From Cephalopachus bancanus (taxonomy: Eukaryota; Chordata; Mammalia; Primates; Tarsiidae), in assembly GCA_027257055.1 (NCBI GenBank), contig JAPVLO010000619.1, positions 1 to 64,000 of the forward strand: 64,000 bases of DNA, given 5' to 3'. The translations under genes and the position numbers were made by a program. Each line of letters begins with the position of its first letter. Within the stretch, counting starts at the first letter, position 1. Positions 1 to 12,400 of this stretch are shown piece by piece. The notes beneath the pieces were generated by a model. It made no database searches. It was not told where the DNA came from and saw only the letters and a list, made by a program, of their open reading frames with translations.

Positions 1-330
1 ACAGATTTCTAGTGATGCCTGAGCCAGTGTCTCAGGGAAACATGGACTCTTTTGCTCTAGCTACAAGTAATACCTCCTTGTTTGTAGAACTTGTATGGAA
101 CCAGGTGCACTGTCAATGAGTAATAATCTTTTGAAAGGAGTCTTGTCTTCTGAGCAGTAGGTGTCAACAGTAGGGTTAAAATATCCAGTAAAACAGCCTG
201 AGTGGCACGAGGGGGATACACAGTCCACTCAGACTTCAGAGGGAGGTATCCAGGAGTGATGTCTTTCTAAGCTGAGTTGGTTGATTAAGTTGCTGAATTA
301 AGACCGTATAGGGAGATAAAATTTTGCTTT
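1..330. other. flanking DNA, no feature recognised
   Basis: Ordinary-composition sequence without a long open frame or a repeat family I can name. It may be an old interspersed repeat, but I could not place it. Confidence 0.4.
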
Positions 331-346
331 AAAAATCTAACATGTA

Positions 347-649
347 GCCGGGCTCGGTGGCTCAACCTGCAATCCCGTGCCTTTGGGAGGCTGAGGTGAG
401 TGGATTGCCTGAGCCCACGGGTTCGAGACCCGCCTGGGCAGTGAGACCTCATCTCTACAATAAATCAAAAAAATCAGCTGGGCATGGTAGCGCATGCCTG
501 TAATTCCGGCTACTGGGAAGGCTGAGGTGGAAGGATCGCCGGAGGCCAGCAGGTGAGGCTGCGGTGGCCGGCAGCGGCCACTGCACTCCAGTCTGGGTGA
601 CCGAGTGAGACTCCAACTCAACAACAAAAAAATAAATAAAAATAAAAAT
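347..649 (+). mobile_element. Alu SINE, young dimeric type
   Basis: Full-length dimeric 7SL-derived SINE. The left arm begins gccgggctcggtggctca, a linker with 'aataaatcaaaaaaatcagc' follows, and the right arm ends gactccaactca before an A-rich (aaaat)n tail. It is flanked by a 15-bp target-site duplication with one mismatch: aaaaatctaacatgt at 331-345 and aaaaatctaacgtgt at 650-664. Alus are non-autonomous and are mobilised by L1 proteins. Antisense open frames across it are shadows of the repeat. Confidence 0.95.
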
Positions 650-664
650 AAAAATCTAACGTGT

Positions 665-1185
665 TTTGCACCAAGGCATTTCAACAAAAAAATGACTTAT
701 TTGTGTTGAAATGGCTTATTTGTGTTGAAGTGATGGGAGTATACTAACAATGGGTTACTGACGAAGAGTGTGAGTCTTGTAACTCCACTTTCTCTGGCTA
801 CAATCATGGCTGAATCAGGACACCTACCAACAGGTCAGACTATTCATATTAATCTGCCCCTAATTCTCCCATAAAAAACAGCAGTAGGGCATGTAATGTA
901 ATAGTGATCTGTGCTGTTAATTCTGTGCTAGGAATAATTGCCATCACCACAACACCTACAATGTACTGAGCACTTACTATTCCCCAATTATAGCAATATT
1001 CATTAAATAAGTCTAATCCCTCTACCTGCCTGCCAGTCCTTCCCCTCATCCTAGGATCATATATTTACTTTGTGCCTAAGGTTATGGCAACAGAAAAGTC
1101 TGAGAAACACTACTACTCTATTTTAAGAAAGGCAAAAATATATAACCTTTCAAATAAGCAATTGAGGACAATTGAGGACTTGAAA
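665..1185. other. unannotated stretch, possible MIR trace
   Basis: No gene is recognised. The stretch around 935-1025 ('gagcacttactatt' followed by 'taaataagtctaatcc') vaguely recalls an antisense MIR SINE core, but the match is too weak to call. Confidence 0.3.
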
Positions 1186-2125
1186 ATATATTCAATCAAC
1201 TTCTGGTAAGATGGTGATAGTACAGGTGGGACTGTGAGCATCTCTAGTTGGACCCAGCTGCAGTAGACCCAGAATCAGCTGGAGCCCTGAGACCAGGCAG
1301 AGACATGTATTGCACCCCCCCACCAGCTCCTCTCTGCTCTGTGCAGCCTACAGCTTGGGATCTAAGACCTCAAGTTTGTATAGGGGAATAATATATCATA
1401 AGTATTTTGGTCAGCTTGTGTGTCTGTACAATTGTATGTTCTAATTTTTATTGTTGTTGCTGTCATGATTTTTTTGTTTATTTTTGTTTTTGTTTTCTCT
1501 TACTCTTATCTGTCTTTGAGTCTATTTTCATTTGTTAGTTGGAAACTTTGTCTGTTTTCCCTCTTACTCTTCTCTATCTCCATCTTCCTCTTCCACCCCA
1601 TTCCATTGCTTTCCTTTTTCTCACCTCATTTTGCTTTCACCCATCACTAAGCTGCCGCTACCCATGGAGGACCTTTGCTCTGACCCCATGGAGCTCTGGG
1701 CTCCATTCCTGGTGACCCCTCCCCACCCCCAGCTTCCACCATCCACAGGAGCCCTCGGCCACCACCCCATGGAGCTCCAGGTTGCCTCAGTGGTTGCACC
1801 ATTGAACCTTGCCCCCACTAGACCCACACTGCATGGTCAGATTGCATGCAGTGGGAATAGGATATCAGGAATCCATAAATCTCTCAGTGGAAACTGGAGC
1901 CTGCAGATAGATTTTGAATCACAGCCATCTATCATTTTAATCTCAAAACTGCACAAAGTGTACTTGCCAACCTACAATCCAGATTCAGAATTGAACAAAG
2001 CCAAATGATTCACACAAGGAAGAACAGGAGATTGAGCAAACAGAAATAAAAGCAACCTTGCCACCCCTGAACAAAAGATTCAAAGAAGACAAGGAAAAAA
2101 AAAGTGGGGAGGAAAATATACAAAA

Positions 2126-3084
2126 ATGAAGAAAAACAAAAAGAAGAATTTAGGTTTCACACAGACCCCTGGGAGGTAAGACAATTAGAAAACAGACATA
2201 AGAATGCAAACAATGAAGAGGCCCCAGAATGACTGGTAACATATTAAAAGCCCAGACATAAAGACATTAATCAAGAGAATAGAAATAATTGAGGAGAGAC
2301 AAGAGGAAAATAGGAAGCAATTGATAAATGAGATAACAGTAGTAACGAATACTGTGATTGAAATATAAAACTAATAATCATGGAAAGCAGAATTAGCCAA
2401 GTAGAAGAAAGAAGCCCGAGTTTGAAGACCAAAACATAGAACTAAACCAAACTGCCAAAAACATAAAAAGAAGTCTAAAAAGACAGAACAAAACCTTCAA
2501 GAGATAGTGATTACTTCAACAGACCAAACCTAAGAGTAATTGGACTTCCTGAGACAGAAAGAAAGACAGAGAACCCCCAGGAACAAACATTTCATGAAAT
2601 TATTCAAGAAAACTTCCCTCATCTCATCATTGATGCAAAAATTCAAACACAAGAAATTCAGAGAACCCCTGCAGGACAACAAATAAGAATACAAACCTAC
2701 AGGCACATAATAATTCGCCTGAACAAATTAAGTACAAAAGAAAAAATTCTAAAAGCAGCAAGGGAAAAAGTTCTTGCTACCTGCCAAGGAAGACTAATTA
2801 GAATAGCAGCAGAATTATCTACAGAAACACTTCAGGCTAGGAGACCTTGGAACCCAATATTCAAAGTTCTCAAATATAAGCAATTTCAACCAAGAATAAC
2901 CTACCTAGCCAAGCTAAGTTTCATCAGTGAAGGAGAATTAAAATATTTCCCAGACATCTAATCTCTAAGAACTTATGCTGCTTGTAGTCCATTTCTTCAA
3001 GAAACACTTAAGATAGTATTAAACACAGAAGAAAAGACAAAAAGAACGACAATGTTCTTCACAAGAGCACAGGGAAAGAATTGA
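2126..3084 (+). pseudogene. L1-A ORF1 (RNA-binding chaperone), degenerate
   Basis: The counterpart of the intact ORF1 at 58235-59200. In a working L1 this encodes the trimeric coiled-coil RNA-binding protein that coats L1 RNA. The start atg at 2126 and the sequence 'gaagaaaaacaaaaagaag' align with L1-C. Codon 18 is already a stop (taa, 2177-2179), and further stops and indels follow. The C-terminal part (around 2840-2950) still resembles the conserved 'PRITY.AKLSFISEGELK' segment seen in L1-C. The frame ends at tga 3082-3084, matching the L1-C end. It is non-functional by several independent lesions. Confidence 0.85.
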
Positions 3085-3166
3085 AAACACACATGACTCA
3101 ACTCCCCCCATAGACAAAAGAAAGACAACAAGCAAACAAATGGAGCAACAACTCTATAAGAACGTC

Positions 3167-6100
3167 ATGACAAGAATAAACCCTCACATTTCAATAATTT
3201 GGCTGAATGTGAATGGACTAAATGCACCAATGAAAAGTCATACAATGGCAAAGTGGATAGAGTGTCTTGAGACAACAATATATTGTCTACAAGAGACTCA
3301 TCTCACCAGAAAGGAAACTCACAGCCTCAAAGTAAGAGGATGGGAAGCCAAATTTCAGGCATATGAAACACAAAAGAAAGCTGGTGTTGCAATATTAATA
3401 TCAGACAAAATACGATTTAAACAATCAAAAATTTTGAAAAAGATGAAGAAGGTCACTATATAATGATAAGAGGTTCAATTCATCAACAAGAAAGAATCAT
3501 CCTAAATAAGTATGCAGACAACATAGGAGCACCAATGTTTGTAAAGCAGCTTCTAGTCAAATTTCAAAAAGAGATTGACTCTTACACTATCATAGCTGAG
3601 GATTTTAATACCCCACTCACACCTTAAGACAGATCATCAAGACAAAAATTCAGTAAAGAGACCCAGAACCTCAATGAGACTCTTGACCAAATGGACTTAA
3701 TTGGTACCTACAGAACACTCCACCCAATGACCACAGACTATACATTCTACTTAACATCACATGGATGGTATTCCAAGATTGGCCACATCATTGACCATAA
3801 ATCAAACATAAAAAATTTTCATAAAATTGAAATTAGCCGGGCTCAGTGGCTCAGCCTATAATCCCACACCTTTGGGAGGCTGAGGTGAGTGGATTCCCTG
3901 AGCTCGCGGGTTCGAGACCCGCCTGGGCAGCGAGACCTCACCTCTAATAAATCAAAAAATTAGCCGGACGTGGTAGCGCATGCCTATAATTCCGGCTACT
4001 CGGAAGGCTGAGGCGGAAGGATCGCCGGAGCCCAGCAGGTGGAGGCTGGGTGGCTGGCAGCAGCCACTGCACTCCAGTCTGGGAGACAGAGTGAGACTCC
4101 AACTCAAAAAAAAAAAAAATTGAAATTTTCCCATGCATCTTCTCAGACCAAAGTAGAATAAAAATAAATATCAACACCAACAAAGTTTCTCCAAAACCCA
4201 CAAAGATATGGACACTAAACAGTATGATGCAAAGCAACTCCTGGGTCAATGATGAAATCAAAACAGAGATTAAAAGGTACCTGGAAACAAATGAAAATGA
4301 AAAAATTCTTACCAAAACCTCTGGGATGCCTTGAATGCAGTAGTAAGAGGGGATTTCATATCTTTACAAACACACATGAAGAAAATGGAAAGATCACAAG
4401 TTAACAGCTGAACAAGTCACCTAAGGAAGCTGGAAGTGCAAGACCACCAAAACCTAACTTCACCAGGAGAATCCAGATCACCAAAATAGAAGCCCAAATC
4501 CAGGACATAGAAGACAAAATATAATACAAAACTCAGTGAAACAAAAAGATGGTTCTTTGAAAGGATAAATAAGATAGATGGTCACCTAGCCAGACTGACT
4601 AAGAAAAAGAGAGAAAAAGCCCACGTAAACTCAATCAGAAATACAAAAAATGAAGTCACAATTGACCCTGAAGAAACACAAAAGATTATCAGAGACTACT
4701 ATGTACAATTGTATGGTAACAAACTTGAAAACCAATTGGAAATGGAGGACTTTCTGACATCACACAACCTCCCTAGGTTGAAAAAAGAAGAAATTGAGGT
4801 TCTAAATGGACCAATAACAATCAAGGAAATGGATTATGTCATAAGAAAACTACCGACAAAAAATGTCCTCGACCAGTTGGCTTTCCAGCAGAATTCTATA
4901 AAACATATGAGGAGGAACTGATACCAATACTATTGAAAGTATTCCAGGTGATTGAGCAAGATGGAACTTCCCCAAGTCATTTTATGAAGCTAGCATCACA
5001 CTGATACACAAGCCAGGTAAAGACTCAAAAAAGAAAGAGAACTACAGGCCAATATCTTTATGAAAATAGATGTTAAAATTCTAAACAATATCCTAGCAAA
5101 CCAGATACAATAACACATCTCAAAAATCATCTGTTATGACCAAGTAGACTTCATTCCAGGATGCAAGGCAGTTTCGACATTTGTAAGACTATGAATGTAA
5201 TTAAATATATCAACAGAAATATTCCTAAACAGAGAAAAAGTAGAACCATTTCCCCAGAAAACTGGAACAAGACAAGGATGCCCACTCTTGCCCCTCCTAT
5301 TTATCACATTTTTGGAAAACCTGGCAAGAGCAATCAGTGAAGAGAAGGCGATCAGGGGTATTCAGATAGGAAAAGAGGAAGACCATTTATCTCTCTTTGA
5401 AGATGACATGATTGTATACCTTGAAAACCCATGAGAATCTGCCAAAAACCTCCTGGCACTGATAAAGGACTTTGGCAAAGACTCAGGGTATAAAATAAAT
5501 ATACAAAATTATCACATTTCTATACATCAATGATAAACAAACAAACCCAAATAAAAAGCACTTTTCCATTTACAATAGCCATAAAAAAATGAAATACTTT
5601 GGCAACTTCCTAACCAGAGATGTAAGAGACATTTACAATGAAAACTACAAAACACTGCTCAAAGAAATCAAAGATGACACAAACGAGTGGAAAAATATTC
5701 CATACTCATGAATTGGCAGAATCAACTTTGTTAAGATGTTCATGTTCTCTAAGGCAATCTACAGATTTAATACTCTACCCATCAAATTTCTAGCAACATT
5801 CTTCTCAGGTCTAGAAAAACATTACCAGAATTCATATGGAAATATAAATGACCAAAAAGAGCCAAAACAATTCTCAGTAATAAAAGCAAAGCAGGAGGTA
5901 TCACGCTCCCAGATTTTAAACTATATTATAAACCTACAATAATCAAAACAGTCTGGTATTGGTACAAGAACAAACATATAGACCAGTGGAGTAGAATGAG
6001 ATTCCCAAAGCCAAACAACAATTTCTCAACCAGCTCATCTTCTACAAAGCCTCCATCACCCACCACTGGGAAGAGGAGAATATATTCAGTAAATGGTGCT

Positions 6101-7067
6101 GGGAAAACTGGCTGACCACATGCAGAAGATTGAAACAAGACCCCTACCTATCCCCTTCACAAAAATTAACTCTAAATGGATCACAGACCTAAATGTAAAT
6201 TCTCAAACTCTAAGAACCTTAGAAAATGCAGGAGAAACTCTTTGAAAGTTGGAACTGGCAACTTTGTTTGATTCCTGATCAGAAACAAAAGTGCCCAGGT
6301 CATAAGAGATAAAGTAGACAAGTGAGACCTCATTAAACTGACAAGCTTCTGCAAAGACAAAGAAAGCATCAAGAGAGCAGGGAGACAGCCCACAGTCAGG
6401 GGAAAAAAATGTCAACTCCATGTCTGACAAACACCTAACATCAAGGATCTTAAAAAACTCAAATGTGCTGAAAAGAAAAAAGCAAACAGCCCTATTGAAA
6501 AGTGTGCAAAATATATGAATAGTCACTTCTCAAAAGAAGACATACGAGCAGCCAACAGACACATGAAAAAATGTTCATCCTCACTAGTCATCAAGGAGAC
6601 ATACATTAAAATTACACTGAGATACCACCTAACTCCAGTTAGAATGGCCATTATCAATAACTCAAAAAATAACAGATACTGGAGAGGATGTGGTGAAAAG
6701 GGAACACTTCTACACTTTTGGTGGGAGTGTAAACTAGTACAGTCTCTGTGGAAACTCTGTGGTAATTCCTAAACATTCTAAAATTGACCTTCCATATGAA
6801 CCCACAATCCCCCTACTGGTAATATACCTGGAAGAACTCAGGTCACTCCATAAAAAAGATACCCGCACACGTATGTTTAGTGCAGCATTGTTCACAATAG
6901 CAAGAACATGGAACCAACCCTGCTGCCGATCAAAACAGTATCAGATAAAAGAAATGTGGTACATATACACAATGGAATATTGTGCAGCCATAAAGAAAAA
7001 CAAAATCATGAATTTTGCAGCAACTTGGATGGAATTAGAGTTTATAATACTGAGCGATATCTCATAA
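3167..7067 (+). pseudogene. L1-A ORF2 (endonuclease/reverse transcriptase), degenerate
   Basis: The atg at 3167 aligns with the ORF2 start of L1-C. Open pieces cover the start of the endonuclease (3140-3463, with 'LNVNGLNAP' and 'CLQETHLTRKETH'), a middle section (4709-4921, 'FLTSHNLPRLKKEEIE'), the post-RT region (5736-5942) and the cysteine-containing C-terminus (6515-7067, '[15 protein letters not shown]' and '[19 protein letters not shown]'). Frameshifts and stops separate the pieces, and an Alu sits inside the endonuclease part. The RT centre is degraded: the YADD-equivalent region near 5394-5410 reads 'tttgaagatgacatg'. ORF2 normally nicks target DNA and primes reverse transcription; this copy cannot. 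Confidence 0.88.
3836..4115 (+). mobile_element. Alu SINE nested in L1-A ORF2
   Basis: Young-type dimeric Alu starting gccgggctcagtggctcagc and ending gactccaactc plus poly-A. It has an exact 12-bp target duplication, aaaattgaaatt, at 3823-3834 and 4116-4127. The insertion post-dates L1-A. Confidence 0.95.
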
Positions 7068-7324
7068 AAACAAACAGCTGAGTACCACATGTTCCAACTC
7101 ATGAGGACCTTGAACAACTATTGTAGTACTGTAAAAAAAGGTTGAAATTAGCGGAAAACTGCAAGGTGGGAACTAAGATTGACAGTATTCGATGTCTGCC
7201 TGGGGAAATGGTGGCACACCTCATTAATAAGGATAACTGCACAGTGAATATTTATATATCTAACCCTGAATTGTACTTCACAATTTTAAAATCAAAATAA
7301 AAAATTATATATATATATATTCAA

Positions 7325-7580
7325 CTATTTGAACCAATAATTACATTTCAAGGAATCTATCCTAGTAAAATAAGACAGAGAAGAGGAAAGATTTATCTAA
7401 AAAGGCACCACTTGTACAACTAGTCATAATAGCAAAAATCAGGAAATAAGTTTAAAGTTCAATAGGAGAATGGTTAATTAAATGATGGTAAATAGCATAG
7501 GAAAAGATATACCTTTATTCTTTAGGCATACAGGGGCATGATGTTCAGAGGCAAATAAAGTATGGAAAAAACCTGGTTGT
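7325..7580 (+). mobile_element. old L1 3'-region fragment (probable)
   Basis: The run 'aaggaatctatcctagtaaa', followed by 'gatttatctaaaaaggcacc' and 'aataggagaatggttaatta', resembles the ORF2 C-terminus/3' region of ancient mammalian L1 (L1M). It is diverged and lacks clear ends. Confidence 0.45.
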
Positions 7581-7584
7581 TGCA

Positions 7585-7862
7585 CTAGGTGCAGTGGCTC
7601 ATGCTTATATCCCCAGCACTTTTGAGGCTGACGTAGGAGGACTGCTTGAGCCCAGGAGTTTGATACCAGCTTGGAAAACATAATGTTTCTTTAAAACAAT
7701 TTTAAAAATTAGCCAGGCATGGTGATGTGCACCTGTAGTCTCAGCTAACTGGGAGACTGAGGATTAAATGTTGCCTGAGCCCAGGAGTTGTAGGCTGTGA
7801 TGAGCCAAGATTGTGCTACTGCACTCGAGCCTGAATGACAAAGTGAGACCGCTCCTCAAAAA
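7585..7862 (+). mobile_element. old dimeric Alu (AluJ-like age)
   Basis: A diverged Alu with 'ggtgcagtggctcatgc', 'cccaggagtttgataccagc', a middle A-rich linker and the right-arm sequence 'attagccaggcatggtgatg'. It ends near 'aaagtgagaccgctcctcaa'. It lacks the diagnostic bases of the young Alus in this window, so it is older. Confidence 0.85.
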
Positions 7863-8670
7863 GCAATCAACAAACCTACCTGGTTCTTATCAGAATTTTT
7901 TAACAGTATGTTGAATATTCATGCTATGAGAAAATATAGTATAATCATACTTTGCTGGCAGGAATGAAGATTAAATGTCATTAATAGAAATTAGAAGCAA
8001 AGCACTGTTCAATGTCCTCACTTTTAAAATAGCGATACTGCTTAGATTAAATAAGATAAATGCAAACACATCGGGTATACTTAGCACATAACACAAGCTA
8101 GTGTCTCGTTTCTTCATTGCAATGCATGATTTTGCACTTAATCTTACTATATATTAAACATATATGAAACTCAACTGAAACTCAGTCTGACTATAGGACG
8201 AAAATGCAGTATTATGAAGCTAGGGATAAGGCAGTCCTAACAACATCCGCTTCTTCTGCACACATAAAAACTCCTGCAGGCTATAGTCATTTTAAGACAT
8301 ATTTTAGAAATAAAACAGAAAAAAATATTTTTTAGTTACAAAATAGCAAGTAAACAGAAAAGGAAAAGGGTGTATAATATGATTTGTTTTCATCAAGTGA
8401 CTGAATGATTCTAACTTCAGATTTTAAAAAGATAAATGTTACAGCATGAATGAATAAGTAATATTCTGTGTATTTAAGTCAAAAAAATACTCAGGTATAA
8501 AAAAATACAAAATCCTAACCATGCAAGAAACTGGGCATCCTGTGATCCTGCCTTGGAATTACATAGTACACTGAGGGCTAAACCTCATCTATAATAGAGG
8601 CAACTTTATACGGTGAGACCGCACCTTTCTTTTCTACAGTGTTTGAGCTAAATATTTTAAAATTTCAAAA
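7863..8670. other. unannotated stretch with possible MIR core
   Basis: AT-rich, without coding signal. At 8015-8110, 'cttttaaaatagcgatactg', 'gattaaataagataaatgc' and 'cttagcacataaca' follow the order of a plus-strand MIR SINE core and 3' end, at low identity. The rest is not recognised. Confidence 0.35.
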
Positions 8671-8674
8671 ATCA

Positions 8675-8982
8675 GGCCAGATGTGGTGGCTCACACCTGC
8701 CATTCCAGCACTTTGGAAGGTGGAGGTGACAGGATTGCATGAGCCCATGGGTTTAAGACAAGTCTGGATTCAGGAAAAACTTGCAAGACCTTATCTCTAC
8801 AAAAAAAACAAAAACAAAAATTAGCTGGGTGTGGTGGCACACATCTGTGGTTCCATAACTTTGGAAGGTTGAAGTGAAAGGATCACCTGAGTCCAGAAGG
8901 TTGAGGCTACAGTGGCCAGGAGCATGCCCCTGCAATCCAACCTGGGTGACAGAGGGAGACACTGACCAAAAAAAAATAATAA
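8675..8982 (+). mobile_element. dimeric Alu, intermediate age
   Basis: Starts ggccagatgtggtggctcac, has a (caaaaa)n linker, a right arm beginning ttagctgggtgtggtggcac, and ends at an A-rich tail. It is more diverged than the young Alus. Confidence 0.88.
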
Positions 8983-9371
8983 TTCAAGTGTCGTATTTAT
9001 AATATTTAGCTTTCTAAAAAAACCTGCATTTTATATTATTTTATCAGTGCAAACATTCAAAATACTCAAATTCAAATAGATATTTTTTGAAGGAAATATC
9101 CGAAAAGATTTTTAAAATGGTATTGGAATGAATATCATCCCTATGAGTTATTATTTACTAAGTGGAGAACCCGTAGAAGTAACCTGGAAGCCAGAATATC
9201 ACTTACTTGAAATAGGTCCGTTCCAGAAGTGCTCATAAACTTCTACCCCAAATGGACTTTGATTACTAAGGGAACTCAATTTTCCTAAGGCACAACTACA
9301 AAGTCCTCTGAAAAAACATTATCAAGGACTAAACCAGGATCACAGACTGGCACCTGGCATTGACTGAAAGC
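8983..9371. other. flanking DNA, nothing recognised
   Basis: Low-GC sequence with no recognisable gene or repeat. Confidence 0.35.
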
Positions 9372-9380
9372 AGATCAACT

Positions 9381-9687
9381 GGCCAGGCTTGGTGGCTCAG
9401 TCTGTAATCCCAGCACATTGGGAGACAGAGGCAAGTGGATTGCCTGAACCCACGGGTGTGAGATAAGACCAGGAAACTTGGTGAGCCCTCCACTCTAAAA
9501 CCACAAGACAAAAAACAGAAACAAAAATATTAGACGGGCATGGCAGCACATTCCTGTAGTACCAGCTATTGAAAGGCTGAGACAGAAGCATCTTCAAAGC
9601 CCAGCATGTCCATGCTGGAGTGGCTGTGAACTTGCCACTGCACGCCAGCTTGGGCAACAGAGTGCAACTCCAACTCAAAAAAAATGT
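9381..9687 (+). mobile_element. dimeric Alu
   Basis: Begins ggccaggcttggtggctcag and ends gcaactccaactcaaaaaaa. The short duplication agatcaac at 9372-9379 and 9688-9695 flanks it. The end 'ctccaactca' links it to the young Alus, but it has many private changes. Confidence 0.9.
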
Positions 9688-9695
9688 AGATCAAC

Positions 9696-10557
9696 ATTAC
9701 TGTAAAAAAATAAGACCCCCGAAACACATTGAAATCGTGCAACAATGCCTTAACCACAATCCTGATCTCTAAAGTATCCTGGTCCTTTCTAGCAGTTTAC
9801 ACAGTGCCCTGAGATACACCATACTCTGGTAAGCACTAAGTCTGTGACAAATGTCTATTTAATCAGTAGAGTAATTAAGGGCCTTCCCTAGCAACATCAA
9901 GTGGAAAATCCCAGGATTATTTTATTTCCCACAAAGAAGGTCTATTGGTGTTTGAAAGAGACTTTAGATTATGACAGTTCTTTTGTGTTAGGATAGGATT
10001 TGACACACTCCAGAGGTGAGAGAAACCAGGCATTCCAAGAACCTTCACTGGCAATAGGGTGTGCAGGTTGGGGCTCAGCCTCTCAGGGTTCAATCCTATC
10101 CCTTGGTTTACTTCAGCACATATGACCTTACAAGATACAAATCAGTCTGTATCACAACAGGGGATGTTTTTCTTTACTGACATTGGTATGTGCACACCTC
10201 ATAAAAATATGCTTCAGATCTGGAAGGAAACTTAAGAATTAGCATAGCCAAGAAGTAAGTCAGCCACAATAACTCTGATCCTCAGATTCCTTATTTTAGA
10301 AATAGGTTAATAAGTCATGGGAGGTGGTATGGAACAAGTGGTCGTGAAAGTTTTTTATAAATTGTAAAATGTATAATGGTAAATGTAACATGTGAAACTG
10401 AAAACTTCAATTCTTCTTTGGCAGATCCCTGTTTGTTGGTGGAAACACTCTTAATAAACTGCATGTGATGGTAGTTGAGACCCTTTGAGAAGGATATAAT
10501 CACAAACAGAAGTAAGGTTGATATAAGCTTCTATCTGAAGATGGGAGCACAGGAAGG
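9696..10557. other. flanking DNA, nothing recognised
   Basis: No repeat family or coding signal could be named. The short open frame at 10315-10503 has no family resemblance. Confidence 0.35.
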
Positions 10558-10636
10558 TCAAGGGTATGGTGGCTGTGATTGTGCCACTGTACCCAAGCCT
10601 GGGTGACAGAGTGAGACCCTGCCTCAAAAATAAAAT
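10558..10636 (+). mobile_element. Alu right-end fragment
   Basis: About 75 bp matching the Alu 3' half ('gtgattgtgccactgtaccc', then 'cctgggtgacagagtgagac') followed by a short A-rich tail. It is 5'-truncated. Confidence 0.75.
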
Positions 10637-12235
10637 AAGGATGAGGAGCCTATTTTCTCATAGGGCTTTTTTCCTGCTGAGTTCAGTATACAGACCTGAA
10701 TTCTCAAGACAAACGATTTTTTATAGGCCACAGTGACAGACAACCAAAAAGACACTGGAAGGAGAACAGAAACATCAAAGAATATTTGTCAAATGTTGAC
10801 TGTGCCATTCCCCTGGAATCTGCAGCAACTTCCACAATTTTTCCTCCTCCTTTGTTCCACCTCTCAATTTGTTTAGGGCCTGTATTTCTGTTTCCTGGTA
10901 AAAGGTCATCATAGAATCTTAAAATTCATCATTGAAGATAGTGTGGCATATTCTTGAAAACTTACTTAAAAAATAAGTTTCATACCAAACAATAAACAAA
11001 AGTAATGAGTTTAGATATTTTTCAATCAATTTATCTGCCACATCTTGTACACAGATTTATATAAAGGCTAAAATCCTTTTCTTAGGAATCAAAAAAACTA
11101 ATTATTGTAAAACAGATTAAGTACTAAACTTCCTTGAACTACTAGACCATTAAAATCTATATATTAGTCTTTTAATGAAGTTGAAAAAATATGTTTACCT
11201 TTACAAGAACTTTGATATACAGTTAAGTTCTACATAAGCACAACTAATTGGCCATTCTGCTAAAACTCTGAACATAAACAAGGGTTTCTAAACTTTACTG
11301 TAAGGCGCCATCTTTTATTTCCAAGTGGTTTCCCAGAGTTACTGAGGAGTTGTTCATGATGCCAAAAAAGAAAAAAAAAGAGACTGAAGGCAATCTCCAA
11401 ACACACCATTTTTCATAAAAAAAGAAGCCAGTGGAATATCTCAAAACCTTTCACCCCCACACTTCAAGATTTGTTAATGGTAGTTGTACATTCTTGAAAG
11501 CAGACCTGTTTTTCTCCTCTGTATTGCCAGGATGTTTTCTGCACATAAAGGCACCCAGTGAGCACTCATTAAAAATTACTTGGCTATTAGGACAATGGTC
11601 CTGGGTCTCAAAAAATTCATCCTACTGAATAATGGACACTGTTCTAAAAACAGGAAAACTAACAAGGCTTTCCTCTGAAGACACACAGTTTAGATAATAG
11701 AAAGATGGAGAGGAAAATAAAGCCAGATGAGCACACCACTGTGACAGTCTTGTTATCTCTGAACTCTATATTATCTTTTTAATTCTACATTCTGAATGGT
11801 TCTGGTATTTGCTTGAGTTTTCTGCTTGGTAAGAAAGAGCAACCCAGTAACACATCCCTCCTCTGATTCAGCAAATACTTTCTATGCTAAGTTTGAAAGG
11901 TGATATTGCCTCTGCCATGTCTTCACCAGACCGATGCTGCCTGCTGAGCTGGTGAACAATCAAGGATTTGCGCCTTCAGAGAACTACACACAGGATGTGG
12001 ACGTTGTCCTTAAATAAATAATTTCACACATCAAGCTTCATGTCACTCAAAGTGAGTGTGTAACAGGAAATAATGAATGGGGAAAGATGGAGGTGGTAAC
12101 CTACCTTAGTGAGCGAGGTTGGGAAAGATCTCACTGACGACATGATCCAGTGGTGGAAAAGTTTGCGTTTTGGAGGGTTTGACAAAAGACCCGTGACTAT
12201 GGAGCAAGGACTCAGGAGCAAGGCACGAGCTTGTT
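10637..12235. other. 1.6 kb with no recognised feature
   Basis: Non-coding by inspection: stops are frequent in all frames and no splice-framed exon with a recognisable protein is visible. This is one of the few parts of the window that looks like unique DNA. Confidence 0.35.
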
Positions 12236-12237
12236 TG

Positions 12238-12400
12238 TAGAGTGCTTAACACATACCAGACATCACACCAAGCACTTGAAATACATACTCCCAGGAGACT
12301 CCCAATAGAAACCTATGATGTCAGACACCTCATCATCTTCAAAACGAAGTAACCAGCATTAGAGAAGTTAAGAAACTTACTTAAGCACAGTCACTGAATT
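12238..12400 (-). mobile_element. MIR SINE, antisense
   Basis: Read on the plus strand it follows the MIR reverse complement: 'gagtgcttaacacatacc', 'caagcacttgaaatacat', 'cctatgatgtcagacacc', 'cagcattagagaagttaaga', 'aacttacttaagcacagtca'. This is the expected order of an ancient tRNA-derived mammalian SINE. Confidence 0.6.

Larger units (their letters stand above)
1196..7314 (+). mobile_element. LINE-1 element A, full-length but decayed
   Basis: A complete L1 layout on the plus strand: 5'UTR (1196-2125), ORF1 (2126-3084), ORF2 (3167-7067), 3'UTR and an A/T-rich tail ending in (AT)n. Homology to the younger L1-C at 57048-63341 runs through both ORFs and the 3'UTR. A 10-bp duplication, atatattcaa, occurs at 1186-1195 and 7315-7324; the AT-rich context makes it only moderately convincing. 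The 5' end carries 'taagatggtg', like the YY1-type motif often found at L1 5' ends. Many stops and frameshifts plus an Alu insertion (3836-4115) show that it is inactive. Confidence 0.9.

Noticed and set aside
1420..2008. Open frames at 1420-1650 and 1532-2008 (plus) as host exons
   Set aside because: They lie in the pyrimidine-rich 5'UTR of L1-A and match the equivalent 5'UTR of L1-C, so they are part of the L1.
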